A stretch of 64,000 nucleotides of DNA from Punctularia strigosozonata HHB-11173 SS5 (GCF_000264995.1 NW_006767440.1:463430-527429); one strand, 5' to 3'; counted from the first letter of the stretch, positions 34,362 to 47,320 are shown. Program-made: numbers and translations. The notes: generated from the sequence alone by a model not told the origin.

Positions 34362-34373
34362 GTGGCGCGCCAC
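34362..34373. promoter_or_regulatory. 12-bp palindrome GTGGCGCGCCAC in a divergent promoter
   Basis: Second exact copy of the palindrome seen at 6802-6813. It sits between the divergently transcribed F-box and hydrolase genes. Confidence 0.3.
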
Positions 34374-34490
34374 AAACGCGACCCGCATACTCCGGTGAGG
34401 TCGGTGATCTCATATAGCCGGAGTAACCCACGAGTCACTGGCAGCAATCCGTGCCATCTTTGCCGCCCACCACGGTGAACTTGTTATAGC

Positions 34491-35851
34491 ATGGCTACAT
34501 CGCCGCCAGAGCTACGCAGCATATTCGATCCTACGACATGTGTCCGAAAGGGGCTCTGCCCTGTCACGAAGATACGGAGCAAGAAAGGCGAAGACCAGTC
34601 ACCTTTCGAAAGCCATTCGCTATATTTTGAGCAACATGGTAACGGGGACACGAAGATTCTGGCCATCATGGGGTATGTGGAACATACAGCTCAGTAGCAC
34701 CCCACGCTCAGCTTACCCGACTTTCGCTGTAGGTTAAACAGCAGCTCGTTTGCGTGGACGCCGCAGGTGGACTACTTCAGCAAGCAGGCTGGGTACTCTG
34801 TCCTCGTCTTCGATAACCGGGGAGTCGGAAACAGCGGAACACCTCGTGGACCATATACGTCTGTCATACTATCTCCTAAGCTCTGTGTCATCTCAGCACT
34901 TACAATAGGTGGTCGTGCCATTCAGGACGAGTGACATGGCTGAGGATATCATTGTGTTGTTGGAGTACGTCGGGTGGACGGCTCCCAGAGATCTCCATGT
35001 AGTTGGCATATCTCTTGGAGGCATGATTGCACAAGGTATCTATCAAACATGGTTGTTCGCGAACCATACTGACCACCGCGGCCCAGAGCTCGCTTACCGA
35101 ATACCACAAAATATCCTCTCGCTGACCCTGGCCGTCACGACCCCTGGTGGGCACCCATGGTCGAATTTACCCTCAGTGAGTTCTCAAAACGCGCATCGCT
35201 CATTCTAGGACGCTGATGAAATGAAGTGGAAAGGACTGTCGTCGCTCGCACGATTGACGTTCATGACCGACCCGGAAGAGAAAATCCCTATTATCCTCGA
35301 AATGGTGTTCCCCGTGTCCTGGTTAGATAGTCCTGCGGAAGAGGATCCGGAAGGGCGCACTAACAGAGCCGTACAGACGGAGGTAAGCAATAACCCTGCA
35401 TCTATCTACGCGCTGGCGCTCAACTCCTGGCGGGCTTGTAGATCTACCGGCACCGCATAGCCATAACGCGTCCGCAACAATTCATGGGCCACATTTCGCA
35501 AATGTTTGCGGCGCTCTCTCATTATGTGTCGCCGTCCAGGTTGGCCAAGATATCCAAGGAAATCCCAAAGGTGCGTGTCCTGGAGTCCATACCTGCGTCG
35601 CTTGTTCGCGTCTGACGTCGTTCGCGCTTTCTCCCTGCCAACTGTAGGTCGTCATTGTAACTGGTGATGTGGACTACCTGGTCGATCCCCGCAACAGCGA
35701 CAAATTGAAGAGCGCCATGCCTGAGGCGGAGTTCGTCAAGTGGGAGAACACGGGACATGCAATTCATGCCCAGAAGCAGAAGGAGTTCAACGCGTTGCTG
35801 GAGAGGACGTTCAGAGAAGGCAAGCAGAACGCTGCAAAAAGGGCGGAATAG
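34491..35851 (+). CDS. Alpha/beta hydrolase
   Basis: An alpha/beta-hydrolase-fold enzyme of about 300 residues in seven exons. Landmarks are the oxyanion region (ILAIMGLNSSSFAW), SVLVFDNRGVGNSGTPRGPY, the nucleophile elbow GISLGG with catalytic Ser, the acid region (VTGDVDYLVDPRNS) and the catalytic His in GHAIHAQKQKEF. Most introns are canonical. One, 35176-35208, is only 33 nt (GTGAGT...TTCTAG) and joins NLPS to DADEMKW in frame. No signal peptide or membrane segment is seen, so a cytosolic esterase or lipase-like role is likely, but the substrate is unknown. Confidence 0.88.
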
Positions 35852-36249
35852 ATTTGCAGTTGACGATCTTCATGGCAATCGGTGACGTCGAAGGTCATGT
35901 TCGAGGTTCAAGCATTTGTTATCTCATTTATCTGTGTAGATGTAGAGGACAACGATATTAATTCGCATGCTATAGCAGTTCTCGCGGAGAGGAGTAACGA
36001 CGAGGATTCATATATGTTTCCGTACGTCAGGTCGATTACGAGCAAGACCACTTAGCTGCCCTATACATATCATACCGCAGCTTTGCAGTCCTTCCGTGCC
36101 CGAACAGCCCCCGAGCATGCATCTCCTGCACCACACGGCGTCTGAACGCCCTGACCGCGTGCCATCTTTGCCCTTCTGCGTAGGCCGTGCCCGACAATCA
36201 CCCCCGCAGGCTTCTCCACTCCTCCTTCAGCGAGGACCCCTACCCCTTC
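35852..36249. other. Convergent intergenic region
   Basis: Holds the 3' ends of the hydrolase (plus) and the small protein gene (minus). Nothing else was recognised. Confidence 0.3.
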
Positions 36250-36516
36250 TCAGATTTCCTTCAAGAACTTCTTGAACTTCTCCCTGTACTCGGACCTGAC
36301 GTTCTTGAATGTCCTCTTTCCGAGCTCGGGTTCCAGCCGGATGTTCGACGGCCAGTTCGCTCCCTGCGCTTCCTGACGCTGCTGTAGCCGCTCGATGAGG
36401 GTGACGGGCTTGGGGTGCCGAGTGAGTGCGGGCACGACGCTGTCGCTGGCTTGGACTGCTGGCGGGAGCTGAGCGCGGGGGATGATCCGCACGAGGCGAG
36501 CGGCCGTAGGATTCAT
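36250..36516 (-). CDS. Small basic protein, possibly mitochondrial
   Basis: An 88-residue frame with ATG at 36516. The N-terminus (MNPTAARLVRIIPRAQL) is Arg-rich, lacks acidic residues and could be a mitochondrial presequence. The C-terminal half (PVTLIERLQQRQEAQGANWP and RTFKNVRSEYREKFKKFL) looks like a conserved, charged helical domain. I suspect a small mitochondrial or ribosome-associated protein but cannot name a family. An upstream in-frame ATG at 36648 would add 44 residues without presequence character. Confidence 0.55.
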   Translation of the reverse strand: MNPTAARLVRIIPRAQLPPAVQASDSVVPALTRHPKPVTLIERLQQRQEAQGANWPSNIRLEPELGKRTFKNVRSEYREKFKKFLKEI

Positions 36517-36808
36517 GGTAGCGGCGGGTTGATCAAGCTCCCAGAGGATCGAGCTGGTAGGGTATACTGTGAATATGCCGTGAGGTGTGGCAGGCAGTTC
36601 TGGCAGCAAGCGCGAAGGATGAGCGTGACGAGAACGTGAAGTCACCATGTCATTGTCACATCCGCCTTGTTAGTGTGCGAAGCGCTACGACGTGTATTCA
36701 GACCGAGCAGCCATAAAGGTATCATACATTAGCAGGGTATTATCTAGGGCCTATGATAGCTAACGTTAGTCGTCGGTGAAAATCATGTTGTAATTCGTGA
36801 AGACATTA

Positions 36809-38332
36809 TCATCGGCCCGCTTTCGGAAGCGTCGAGAGGTGCAAATACCACCGCCCAGGGCTGGTATTCAAGTTCAGATAGACGCCCCACCATATCCGGC
36901 CGCCGGCGACGCTGAGACAATCTACGCGTCGAATCCCTTGGGCCCATTCATATTCAGGTAGCCCACCGGATTCCGCCCTGCAACATCGCTCTACCATCGC
37001 AGCTTGAATGGTAGTCCTTGCATCCGGCCCAACGTGTCGGTCCAACGTGTCCAAGTCCTCCTGCGACAGCATGATGCTATAAGCCACCTGGCCCAAATGG
37101 TTAACACAAGCACTTACCGAAGTGATCTTCTCTTGGAAGTACGTGTAGATAGCCCATAGCAGGTTGCCCACGGTGACCCCCTTGGAGTTCCTCGCTACGA
37201 TTGGACCCCAATCGGTGCGCCCGGTGAACCACGTAGTGATGTGCACGGTCTCGGTCTTGGGCCACACGACTTGCTCATTCTCCATCTTTCCCAGCGACTT
37301 GTAGATGTGGTTGCCTGTAAGGCGCCTCGCCATGCTTGGCATCTGTGCTAGGTCCCACATGAGCTGCGGGGTGTACGCGTCCGCCGGGCTGGGGATGACG
37401 TGCGGGTTAACCACAGGGCGGACGGGATCGGGCACGCTGGTGGGGGGCCAGGCGGGGGGCAACCACTGCGGGACCGTGCCAGGCAGAGGATGGCCGCCCG
37501 TTAGGAGGATGGTAGGGGGAATGGCGGGGGTGACGGGTATCGGCGCGGCGAAGGGCGTTCCGGGTATGTTACTCCAGAATACGGGCGCAGGGATGGATGG
37601 GTGGGGAAGCGGATGCGGGTGCCATGTCCATGAGCCTGGAGTCGTCGGATTGTGGATCGTATGCCCGATCATCGAGACCGGGGTCAACGCGCCGCAGGCG
37701 GGGGCTTGGACGATAGGCGTCGGCACGAGAGCCGGGAAGGGGGTCCACGTGCCTGCCGGGGTTGTGATAGGCGCCAAGGGTGTCTGCGCCATTGCTGGAG
37801 TCATGACTGGGATAAAGGAGGGGGCCGGGGTCGCAGGCACGACAACTTGTGGACGGCGAGACGGGGAAGGCGGATTCCTGGTAGTCCAAGGCATGATTTG
37901 AGGGGTCACTAGAAGAGGAGAAGGAGGAAAGAGCTGGATTTAAGTATGTCGTCCTAGAAAACTGCATGAATAGACAGCCCACGCCATACCTGGAGTATGG
38001 GCCCAGTCTGGCACAGGCGGCGCGAACTGGCGATTTGGGTCGGGCCATTTCGAGTCAGACGGGCCATTACGGCCCGGGCAGTCACACCCGTCGTAGCGCC
38101 CGCAGGTGCACAGCGAACGTGAGGACACGCAGCAGGGCGTGCACCGCAGCGCACTCTTCAATGGCTTCAGAAAGCGATTCCAGCTGGACCGGGTACGGGG
38201 GATTACCGCGTGTGTCACCGGATCTACGTCAAATGCTATATCGTGGGGGCGATCGCGGGGGTGTATGAACCGGCCCTGCTCGTCGTCGTCATCCTCGTCC
38301 GGTACAATCCACGGATTGCGGGCTATCGGCAT
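36809..38332 (-). CDS. DUF6699-like basidiomycete protein
   Basis: Two main exons. Exon 1 (38332 to about 38002) encodes MPIARNPWIVPDEDDDDEQG and a Cys-rich patch (CTPCC...CTCGRYDGCDCPG). The intron (GTATGG...TTCTAG) joins DWAHTP to VTPQIMPW. A long Pro/Thr/Ala-rich linker leads to a C-terminal domain with IVARNSKGVTVGNLLWAIYT, which resembles DUF6699 (GVTV-x-DVL-x-AI pattern). That domain is common in Agaricomycetes and has no known function. Within it, 37088-37117 has GTAAGT...CCAG borders but is only 30 nt and in frame, so it could be retained or spliced. Confidence 0.7.
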
Positions 38333-38768
38333 CGTGTTCTCGCTACGTGCTGGGGTCGAGACGGTGCGCGAGCGAAGTGGAGGAGCACAGAGCCTGCGGT
38401 GCTATGGAGGGCGATGCGGAGGGCCGGCCTAGGTCGAAGAGCGGACGGAAGGTTTAAGAGCTGGAGACGCCGTAGAACACAGATCCGAGTAGGATTTCTT
38501 ATACCTGCTGAAGATCTGTATCCAGGGCCCGCCATGATATCCGGGAAGGATGAGCACTTTGATATCGATGGACTGCATTTCTGCCCTGACCCATTGTCGC
38601 GAGCGATGGCCTTGTTGTCCGTAGCGTTCGAGTCGACTAGCACTCAACAAAAGCGGCATCTCCGTTAACCGCATCGCAAATAGCGAGGGCCCACTGGGGC
38701 AAATAGCAACGGTGCTGGCATTCCGACATCGCAAGAGCCCAAGGAGAACAAGGTCAAGGACTGGGAAT
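38333..38768. other. Intergenic stretch
   Basis: Upstream of the DUF6699-like gene. No gene or structure was recognised before the small inverted-repeat element at 38771. Confidence 0.3.
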
Positions 38769-38770
38769 TA

Positions 38771-38885
38771 GAGAGCTTCCAAAATCGATATATATCGAGA
38801 ATTTATTTTCACATCGTGCGATTTGGCCCGCATTTTTGGCCATAGAATATCAAAATCTCGATATATATCGAAACTGGAAGCTCTC
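38771..38885. mobile_element. Small inverted-repeat transposable element (MITE-like), TA target
   Basis: A 115-bp AT-rich element with terminal inverted repeats of about 30 bp (GAGAGCTTCC...TCGATATATATCGAGA and its complement), flanked by TA on both sides. TA duplication and short size fit a Tc1/mariner-type MITE. It lies 140 bp upstream of HRQ1. Confidence 0.75.
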
Positions 38886-39024
38886 TATTATCGCCACCGC
38901 GCAGCACCTCGCGGTACGTCACATATCTCCCGAGAGTCACGCCCATTAGATGGTTGAACGCGTCCTTGCTTCACATTGCACAACCCACCATTGTAGAACC
39001 CGATCTTGAGTATCGGAAGATACC

Positions 39025-42000
39025 ATGGACCAACCACAACGAATTGTTCGAAAGAAAAGGGACGCCACCGGAGGTGAGGTGACACCGAGTACCCCTAAGA
39101 AGGCCCGTACAAGTACGTCCAAGAAAGCAGCCGAGAAGCGTGAACACGCAGACCTTCAGGTCGCTGCGTGGCCACCTTACTTTCAATGGGTGAGGGAGCT
39201 TTGCATGCGGAATGCCTGCATTCTGATCAAAGGTCGCAGTTGTTCAAAGTAAGAGCTTGCCCCTTGCTGAAGAGAGCCAGGATGAGAACAACAGCTAACG
39301 CTAACGCCGCCGCCGCCGCCGCTGTTTCAGGTCTTTAAGGTACGCCGCCCGCCACCGCCATCGAACAATGTACTGAATGATGGACAGGCGCTCAATACGG
39401 TACTCGCGTTTTGTTCGTCAAGGAAACACCTTGCGACTACGTTTCCCGGAGTGCGCAAGTCAGTGGAAGGCTTACTGAAACAGTATGTTACCTCCGACAG
39501 TCGGAAGATTGAGTCGATACTGACTACGACGTCAAGACCCTTAGATATGACAAAAGTTGCGGAGTTGAAGTACGTTCATCAGCGAGCTATGCGTAACTTG
39601 TCCATCCGAATTTGACTTATCCCAAGGGCGCTTCTTCCCGACTTGGTCAAGTTTGCATACATCCCTCAGAACGAACTACGGATTCACGCGGATTCCCAAC
39701 AACCTCGGCGGGAGAGATCCCCGGACTATTCGGCATTCGCTTCAGGTGGAGGCTACATGTCCTCCGAAGGGTCATGTTCCCAAGCTGGCTCCGCCGCGGG
39801 CGTATCAGACGTTGAAGTAGGTGGATACGTGGATGAAGGTGAACATGTCCTTGTCCTCGAGTTCAATGAGAACGTCCGGGGAAAGAAGACGGAGAATCCG
39901 TGCGTACGGGCAGTGCGAGAGATCTTTATCGTCCTCATGGTCATGTCTCTAGATTTGCCTATACCTTACCTCCGTCTCTAACACCGGCAGCCATGAAGAA
40001 ACTGATCGAGAAACGTAACGAACGATTCAAGAACGCCGTCGAGGAGTAAGCTTTGGCGTTTTTGGGAGAAGCGGTATCTCAATAACTCACTGCCTCCTTC
40101 CTAGATTGATGTCTGCCACACCTGAAGGCGAGGATCCCGTTGTCCTTTTGCAATCCGCAGCAAGGGACCACATACCGGTTAACCCGGCCTCCGCGACCAA
40201 GAATACTGAACCATTTCCTGCTGATGCTACGGTGGCGGATGGCGTGCCGGAGTCGAAAGATCGTCCAAGTATTGATTCCGTCCTTACTGAGTTAAGCCTG
40301 GAGAGCTGGTACAAGGACCAGATTGTAGATCGGCGAACGTTCGCAGAGAAACAGGGTCAAATAGGTGCGTCTACGTTCCATGCGTACGCGTCATGAGTAT
40401 TGAATTCTTTCTCCCGTCTCACAGGGACACTGGATCCTCCACTATCAGAAACCATACTGCAGGCTCTCTGTGACTCGCGTAACATCACCAGCCTGTACAC
40501 CCACCAAGCTGACGCTATCAATGCTCTCGCACAAAAGAAGCATGTTATTGTTTCAACGAGCACCGCGTCTGGGAAGAGTGTGATATATCAGGTATTGTCA
40601 AGTCATCTTCTCTCGATATCGACCTGCCAACCTAATCCATCTTTGCAGGTCCCTACGTTGCGGTTCTTGGAAGAGGACCCGGACGCGACTGCTATCTTCG
40701 TGTATCCAACAAAGGTGAGGAGCCGCTGTGATCGTGCGACTGCATCGGACTGCATTGCTGATAGGGGTACAGGCCTTGGCTCAAGATCAACGCGCGGCGC
40801 TAGAACAATTGCTGGTCGCGTGTCCTGGACTGGAGCACGTTCAGGTGTGCACTATGGTACCTTTGCCTACTACAGCACTCGAGCTACGCGTACCAGGTCG
40901 CCACATACGACGGCGATACGTCACAAGAGCAGCGGCGATGTGCGTGATTGTCATCAGTGCGGATCCACGGCTTATGCTGATTTATGCATTCCAGGGGTTC
41001 GAGAACATGCCTCTGTCATCTTTACGAACTTCGTACGCGTGTGGTCAGTCATGCACCTAGGAGAGCCTGACTCTGGGATCAGGACATGTTGCATACCTCG
41101 ATTCTACCGCACGAGGAGATGTGGCGACGGTACGCTCTGTGATATTTGGCGACTTGGTGATAAATTGTTGACGAGCTGCGAAAGTTTCCTCAAGAACTTG
41201 AAACTCGTTGCTGTAGATGAATTGCATTACTACTCCGCGCTCTTCGGGAGGTAGGTGTCTGAGAGAACGGAAGAATGTATGCCCGGGACTGACCCGTGAA
41301 CACAGTCACGTCGCTATGATCATAAGGCGTTTACGAAGGATATGCGCGGCCGTCGGCAGTAGGTTCCACTTGTGCACACCTCAGCAATGTGAATGGACAA
41401 CTCTGTGATAGATCGATGGACACTTTTCGTCTCCTGCAGCGCCACCATCACGAAACCAGGCGTACATATGAGGAACATGTTTGGCATCGAAGTATGTACC
41501 GTTCGCTCCCTTATCATACCTCATCTCACCTTTTTGAGTGATAGGAAGTGGAAGAGATAACCGAAGATGGAGCCCCATCTGGCAAGAAAGACTTCATTAT
41601 CTGGGACCCGCCTCCGATCGATTCCATGGATCCAACCTTAGGCAAGCGGAGCGTACTCACGGAAGCGACGGGCTTGATGCGATATTTGATGAAGCGAGGT
41701 ATCAGGGTGATCCTTTTCTGCAAAGTGCGTCTTTGATTTACTTTGCCTTGGAGCGTATGCTCATAAGGCGGGTGATTCCGCAAAATAGATACGGAAAATG
41801 TGCGAGTTGGTAGGTTCACCAATACATAAAATGGGCGAGAGTTGAAGCATATGTCAGGCGATGAAAACCATAAGGACGGAGCTCAGTGCCGAAGGAAGAC
41901 TAGACGTCCTCGACCGGGTAATGTCGTACCGGGGTGGTAAGTTCATACCCTTGTTCAGAATTTGCGCGATCTGACACGCAACCTAGGTTATTCGCCGCAT

Positions 42001-43793
42001 GTATGCAGCGATATAATGCATGCGACGTCATCTCCGTCTGACTGTTTTATTATTTTCGTTACTAGGATCGTCGCAAGATCGAACGGGAAGCGTTCTCCGG
42101 GAAGTTGCTTGGCATCGTCGCCACAAATGCGTTGGAATTAGGGGTCGATATCGGCGTACTGGATTGTGTGATCATGCTCGGTTTTCCTCTGAGCCTGGCA
42201 AGCTTTGTGAGTGGTTTTCGTGCTCTCGTGTTGAAGGTTTTATGAACGCTCGTTGCGACAGCGACAACAAGCAGGTCGTGCTGGGAGAAGAGCTCGAGAC
42301 TCGCTCGCGGTTCTCGTCGCGGAAGCGTACCCTGTCGATCAACACTATGTGAACAACCCGGATGATCTCTTTAACAAGCCAACCGGAGAGCTCTTAATTG
42401 ACTTAGACAGCAAGGTTATCTTGGAAGCTCATCTTCAGTGCGCCAGCTACGAGATGCCGCTTACCCTGGAGGACAGCAAGTACTTCGGTCCACTCACTGC
42501 CGCAGTATGCGAAGAGCGGCTCGAGAAAGACAAGGACGGTTGGTATCACCCTCACCCGAAGTTCCTTCCATTCCCTCCCAGCCACATTGCTATTCGTGGT
42601 GCGGAAGAGGAGAAATATGCCGTAGTTGACGTTACGAAGTCGACGGCGAGGATATTGGAAGAAGTGGAGCTATCCCGCGCTCTCTTCGAGATCTACGAAG
42701 GCGCTGTCTTTATGCATCAGGGTCATACATTCCTTGTCAAGGAAGTCAGCCACGACTCGAAGTTGGCGAAGCTCGTCCGTGCGGACGTCAATTGGGTCAC
42801 CGAACCCAGAGATTTCACCAACATTGACGCAGTCAAGACTTACCGTATTCGGGAGATCAAGAATTCGCCTCAGTTCGGATACTACGGGCGCGTCGAGCTG
42901 AAGACGATCGTGTTTGGCTACTTCAAGATGCGCAATCGGACTATCATCGATGCTGTAGATTTGGACACCCCTCCTTGGGAGAGAGAGACGACCGGAATGT
43001 GGATCGATGTGGACAAAGCTGCCGTTGATCTGATGAGGATGAAAGGCATACATCCAGCCGAGGCTATCCACGCTGCTCAGCATGCTTTCCTTAATCGGTT
43101 CGCTATGGGTTCCGATCTGAGGACGGAGTGCAAAGTGCCCGAAAAGGAGTATAAGGCCCGCGAATCGTCTAGGAAAAGGCCCGCAAGGTAGACGATTGAT
43201 TGCCCCGAGGATTGCAATGCTCATTGACAGCCCTCAGGCTTATATTCTACGACCCTGCCGGAAAAAATGGCGGCATTGCGGCAAAGGCATTCGATCATTG
43301 TGAGCAGCTAAACTCGTTCTTCGCATGTCCTGGCCGCTGATCTCACAAATACATCTGCAGTGTCTGACACCTTGAGGCGTGCCATGGATAGAGTCAACTC
43401 CTGCCCCTGCGAAGAAGGGTGTACTGAATGTAAGCTTGCCCCAGTGTCCCTGCAATGCCAACTGATGCGAGGTCACTGCATCAGGTGTGGCCAGCGCATC
43501 TTGTAAGGAAGCGAACGCCGTTTCGTCGAAGATTGGGGCGTTGATCGGTGAGACTTTGTGATTGTATTGGGGGGAACATGTAATTGATAACTGCACTTTA
43601 ACAGTTCTTCGGTACATTCTTCGATCCGGATTCCGTCAGCTATCTTTGACACTTGCTATGTAGGAGCATCCTTGGAGTACATATCGATCCCGACGAGATA
43701 CCGGCGCAGTTTACCGAGGCATCTCACGAGACGGTGGTTGAAGCAACCGCGGTGGCTGCTGTGGAGGGCATCGAGATAGAGAAGGACTGTTGA
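39025..43793 (+). CDS. HRQ1: RecQ4-family DNA helicase Hrq1
   Basis: A nuclear ATP-dependent 3'-5' DNA helicase of the Hrq1/RecQL4 type, involved in inter-strand crosslink repair and genome stability. It is a multi-exon gene of roughly 1,100 residues. The N-terminus is basic, followed by ALNTVLAFCSSRKHLATTFP and LLPDLVKFAYIPQNELRIH. Helicase motifs: HQADAINALAQ, motif I STASGKS, YPTKALAQDQ, motif II VDELHYYSALFG, ATNALELGVDIG, and motif VI RQQAGRAGRR. The long C-terminal region includes the Hrq1 Cys cluster VNSCPCEEGCTEC. Visible introns are about 45-75 nt. The last exon ends VEGIEIEKDC. Its 3' end faces the SCY1-family gene 70 bp away, so transcripts probably overlap. Confidence 0.93.
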
Positions 43794-43863
43794 TGATCCA
43801 TCCATAAAGTACGTCCATTGCATAGATGTATGTGCGTGGTACTACTGCTCTATTAACGAACAA

Positions 43864-46800
43864 TCACTTCAGTGGATCGAAGTCACCCCAGTCGTCTGCA
43901 CTCGGCTTTTTGACAGAGCCGGAGCCCCAGGAGGCAGGCTTAGAAGGCGTCAATAAGCTGTTCATGTTCATGGGAGGTGGTGATGCGACCAGAGGCGGCG
44001 ACGACATCGGGGGTGGTGAAGCTACCATAGGTAGTGCTCCCATTGACATCATACCCCCGGTTGGTTGTGAGGGTTGCAACGCGATGTTGTAGTTGGGTCC
44101 AGGCATGGAGGGTGGGGTGGGTGCAGGTGCAGGCGCCACGGAGAAGTTTGGAGTCGTCGCCAAGGTTACATTATAATTTGGCTTTGACGGCGCTAGTGGC
44201 TGGCTGAACCCGCCGGTATTCGTCGGTTGAAGTGGTTGGATCCTGGGGATGGGAGGACTCGAGACTGCGTGCACAGAAGGTGAAGTTATCGAGCTGGAGG
44301 ATAGCGAAGTAGAGGAGATCGGCCGGGCTCCTAGCTTTCCATGTGGTCGAGCGGGTATGGAACGCGCTCCGAGAGAAGCGCCGGATCCCGATGGTCCCGG
44401 TGACGAAGGAGTGGATTGTGTTTGCATGGGTGGCAGAATGGCGGAACCCTGGACCTGGGGAGTCTGCGAAAATACGTGAGACGACGAGCAGAATTATACT
44501 AGAATCGCTACTTACATCAGCGCCGCTGGAGAATATACTGCCCCAAACGTCGTCCTCCCAACTCGGCGCGTTCGACGACGGCCCTGGAGATGACACCAAG
44601 CCATCGGCCTTGATCGGCGTGTTGCCGGCGCTGCTAACGAGACTTGCAAAATCGAGCGCCCCCGCATGTCCATTCACGGGGGTGCCGTTCGAGGACGTGC
44701 TCGCGGTGGAATGATCCTCAGTGCGTTGCGAGTCTCGCAGGAACTGGATATGCTCCTTCTCCACGCGGTCACCGAGTTTACGGATGACGGCCATGAAGCG
44801 CTGAAATTGCGGCAGGCTGAGCACTACGTATCGTGTCATAAATATCAGAAGATGGCGTCAGATGTTGAAAGTGGTTACGGCTTACAAGGTCCCATAGACA
44901 TCGCCCACCTTATGAAGGGCAGCGTTAGCTTGTCGGTACTATTCAGAAATGGTCCAACTTACAGTTGAGGTAGCACCAAGGTGGCCACGGCTTCCCGATC
45001 GACCTTGAGACCCATAGCTTCCTGAACAGACAGTGTCGCCGTCTGCGTAATCCATCAATATGGGCTGCTACACAATAAACTCCCAATGCGCACCATAACT
45101 GCCGGTTCCTTGGTCCTGATCTTGGACAACAAAGGCACCAGTTTCTGCGTCAAGCTTGTCTACAGTACGACCTTATCAGCATAGCTCCCCATCGCCTCCT
45201 CCGAGAGGCACACCGACCTGGTCGAGGGTCTTCACCATACTGAGGAAAGTGTTTAACGTGGCCACTTTGACGGAGAGCACGCGCGTTTTGGTGAAGACGA
45301 GTGCGACGCGAGGGAACAGAACACCTTGCACCTCCGCATAGTCGATCGTCTCACATAGGTCCGGGACCACCTTGAGCGCTCGTTCTTGCACCTATTCACG
45401 TCATTGGATTACCGCCCAGGTGAAGGCGAGAAACAATCAACGTACGATGGCGTGCTCGGATTCGAGAGCATTGTACACCAGAGGGAGTACATCTGTGCAC
45501 GTGTGTTATTCCCTCTTGCAACTTCAAAAAAAGTGCATTCAGTCGCTCACGTTCGCGGAAGGCAGCCTTGTCGGTCTTCGCCTGAAGCAGAGAAAGATTG
45601 TCCAGAAGCGTGAGCATGTTCTGTGGCGGCTCCTTGATTGCGAAGAGCGGCTTCAGACTGGGAAGCACGGTGGTCGCAAATTGCGTCGGAGTCAGGTCTG
45701 ACGAGATCGCAAACACGTTCGGGAGGATATACGGAAGGAGATGGGTGTCTTTCATCTGCAAGATCGGGTCTTTGTCAACGGCATACTATGCACCGAAGAT
45801 GCGCTGCACACACACACCTCTTCGACCAAAGAGGGCAGTATCTTGCGGACACGCAAGCCTTCGGAAAACTTGTCGAGCACGCTAGTTAAGCCCTTCATGA
45901 ACGAGACCTTCTCTTCGCGTGACTTGGTGGCAAAGTTGGACCGGTCGAGGAAATTGAGGGTGGAGATGGGGAGGGAGGAGAAGAACGAATGCGAGGGGAG
46001 ACTCGATGGCGAGGGGCGGGGTGGACGGCGGGTGATGAGGGAGGCGAGCAATCCTGACAAACTAAATAGGTATTTTTTAGGGCAAACAATGTAGGTAGTA
46101 GCCACCTTGGAGATCGGGATCGAGCCTTTCGATACCGGGTATGGGTCTAGAGGAGCCCGCGGTGTCGCGTAGGCCGCTGAGGCTTCCGTGCGTCTTGTAT
46201 GGCGGAGAGCCCTTGGAGTGTACGGCAAAGATGAGGCAGCCGAGGGAGTACATGTCGGAATCGGTAGAGAGGACTTCGTCCAACGCGTATTCTGGAGCTG
46301 GGTAATGTCGGCATCACAGACTACGGCGTGGGTAAGTGCGGATGAAACGGCTTACCCATATAATCGAATGAGCGTTGGATATAGGACGGTACTCGACCGT
46401 CGAAGGTGGGAAACTCCCATCTTGTCGCGTTGCCATCCGGACTCGTCAGCGGTATCGTCAAGCCCAATCCGCCAATTTTCCAATCGCCCTGTGAACTTTT
46501 CGTACAGCAAACCGCTAGATAGTGTTGCATGAGCACGCACAGAATTATTGATGAGTATGCTCTCTGGGGAAATGTTGGAATGTATGAGCCGCGCCGAGGT
46601 ATGCAGGAAGGATAGGCCCTTGCAGAGTTGCAAGATGCCTTTCTGGATCTGTGGTCGTCGTTAGAACACTATACGATGAAAGTGCGTCGGATTTGCCGAC
46701 GACTTGCCTCTACTTCGTCAAGATCCACGAGAGACGAGCGATACGCTCCGGGTATAGATAGATGAAGGGATGATATCACGGGTTCCGTCGCGAAAACGAG

Positions 46801-47320
46801 CTCATTACGAGTTTCTTCGAGCGGCTCGACCATCTCTTGAAGAAAATACGTGATAGGTCTGCTTTCAGCAGGAAAACGTGTTGCACAAGTTAGGATTGCG
46901 TACCTAGCACACAAGGATGCCGCATCCTCCCAAGTGCTTGCGCCTACGTTATAACGTGTTATTACCCGATACGCGTTATGGAAACCATCTCGACGCTACC
47001 TCGGTCTTCAGCACCTCCAGAACACGATCCTTAGCAGACGGGCTCAGCTTCTCCATCTCCTGGCTCCGCTTGTCGAACGACCATACGGACACGCGCTTGT
47101 TCGTTGTCTTGTGCGCAGCCGCCTGCACCTTCCACGGCCCGACATTAAACGTAGGTGCATTTGTGACCACAGGCAGTGGTGTAGTCGTTACAGATCCCGT
47201 GCCCGAACTTGATGGACCAGGAGTAGAGGATCTGGAAGAGACGTTGATGGATGGCCCCCCGATATTATAGGACGCGGAAATGTTCGTCCGACCGAAGAAG
47301 GAGGTCGCAGCGGCCAACAT
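43864..47320 (-). CDS. SCY1-family pseudokinase
   Basis: A catalytically dead kinase with HEAT-like repeats, which in other eukaryotes works in clathrin-coated vesicle and Golgi/endosome traffic (SCYL2 and fungal Scy1 type). It starts MLAAATSFFGRTNISASYNI. The pseudokinase part shows RMRHPCVLEMVEPLEE, LIHSNISPESILIN in place of the HRD loop, and DWKIGGLGLT in place of DFG, both consistent with lost catalysis. Next come EYALDEVLSTDSDMYSLGCL, then helical HEAT-like segments (LLPYILPNVFAI, ERALKVVPDLCETIDYAEVQ). The tail is Ser/Pro-rich and ends SADDWGDFDPLK, an acidic WG/DF motif common in adaptor-binding proteins. Many introns; the gene looks intact. Confidence 0.9.

Noticed and set aside
39305-39325. 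GCC/CCG trinucleotide run near HRQ1 intron 1
   Set aside because: A short simple repeat in an intron with no sign of function.
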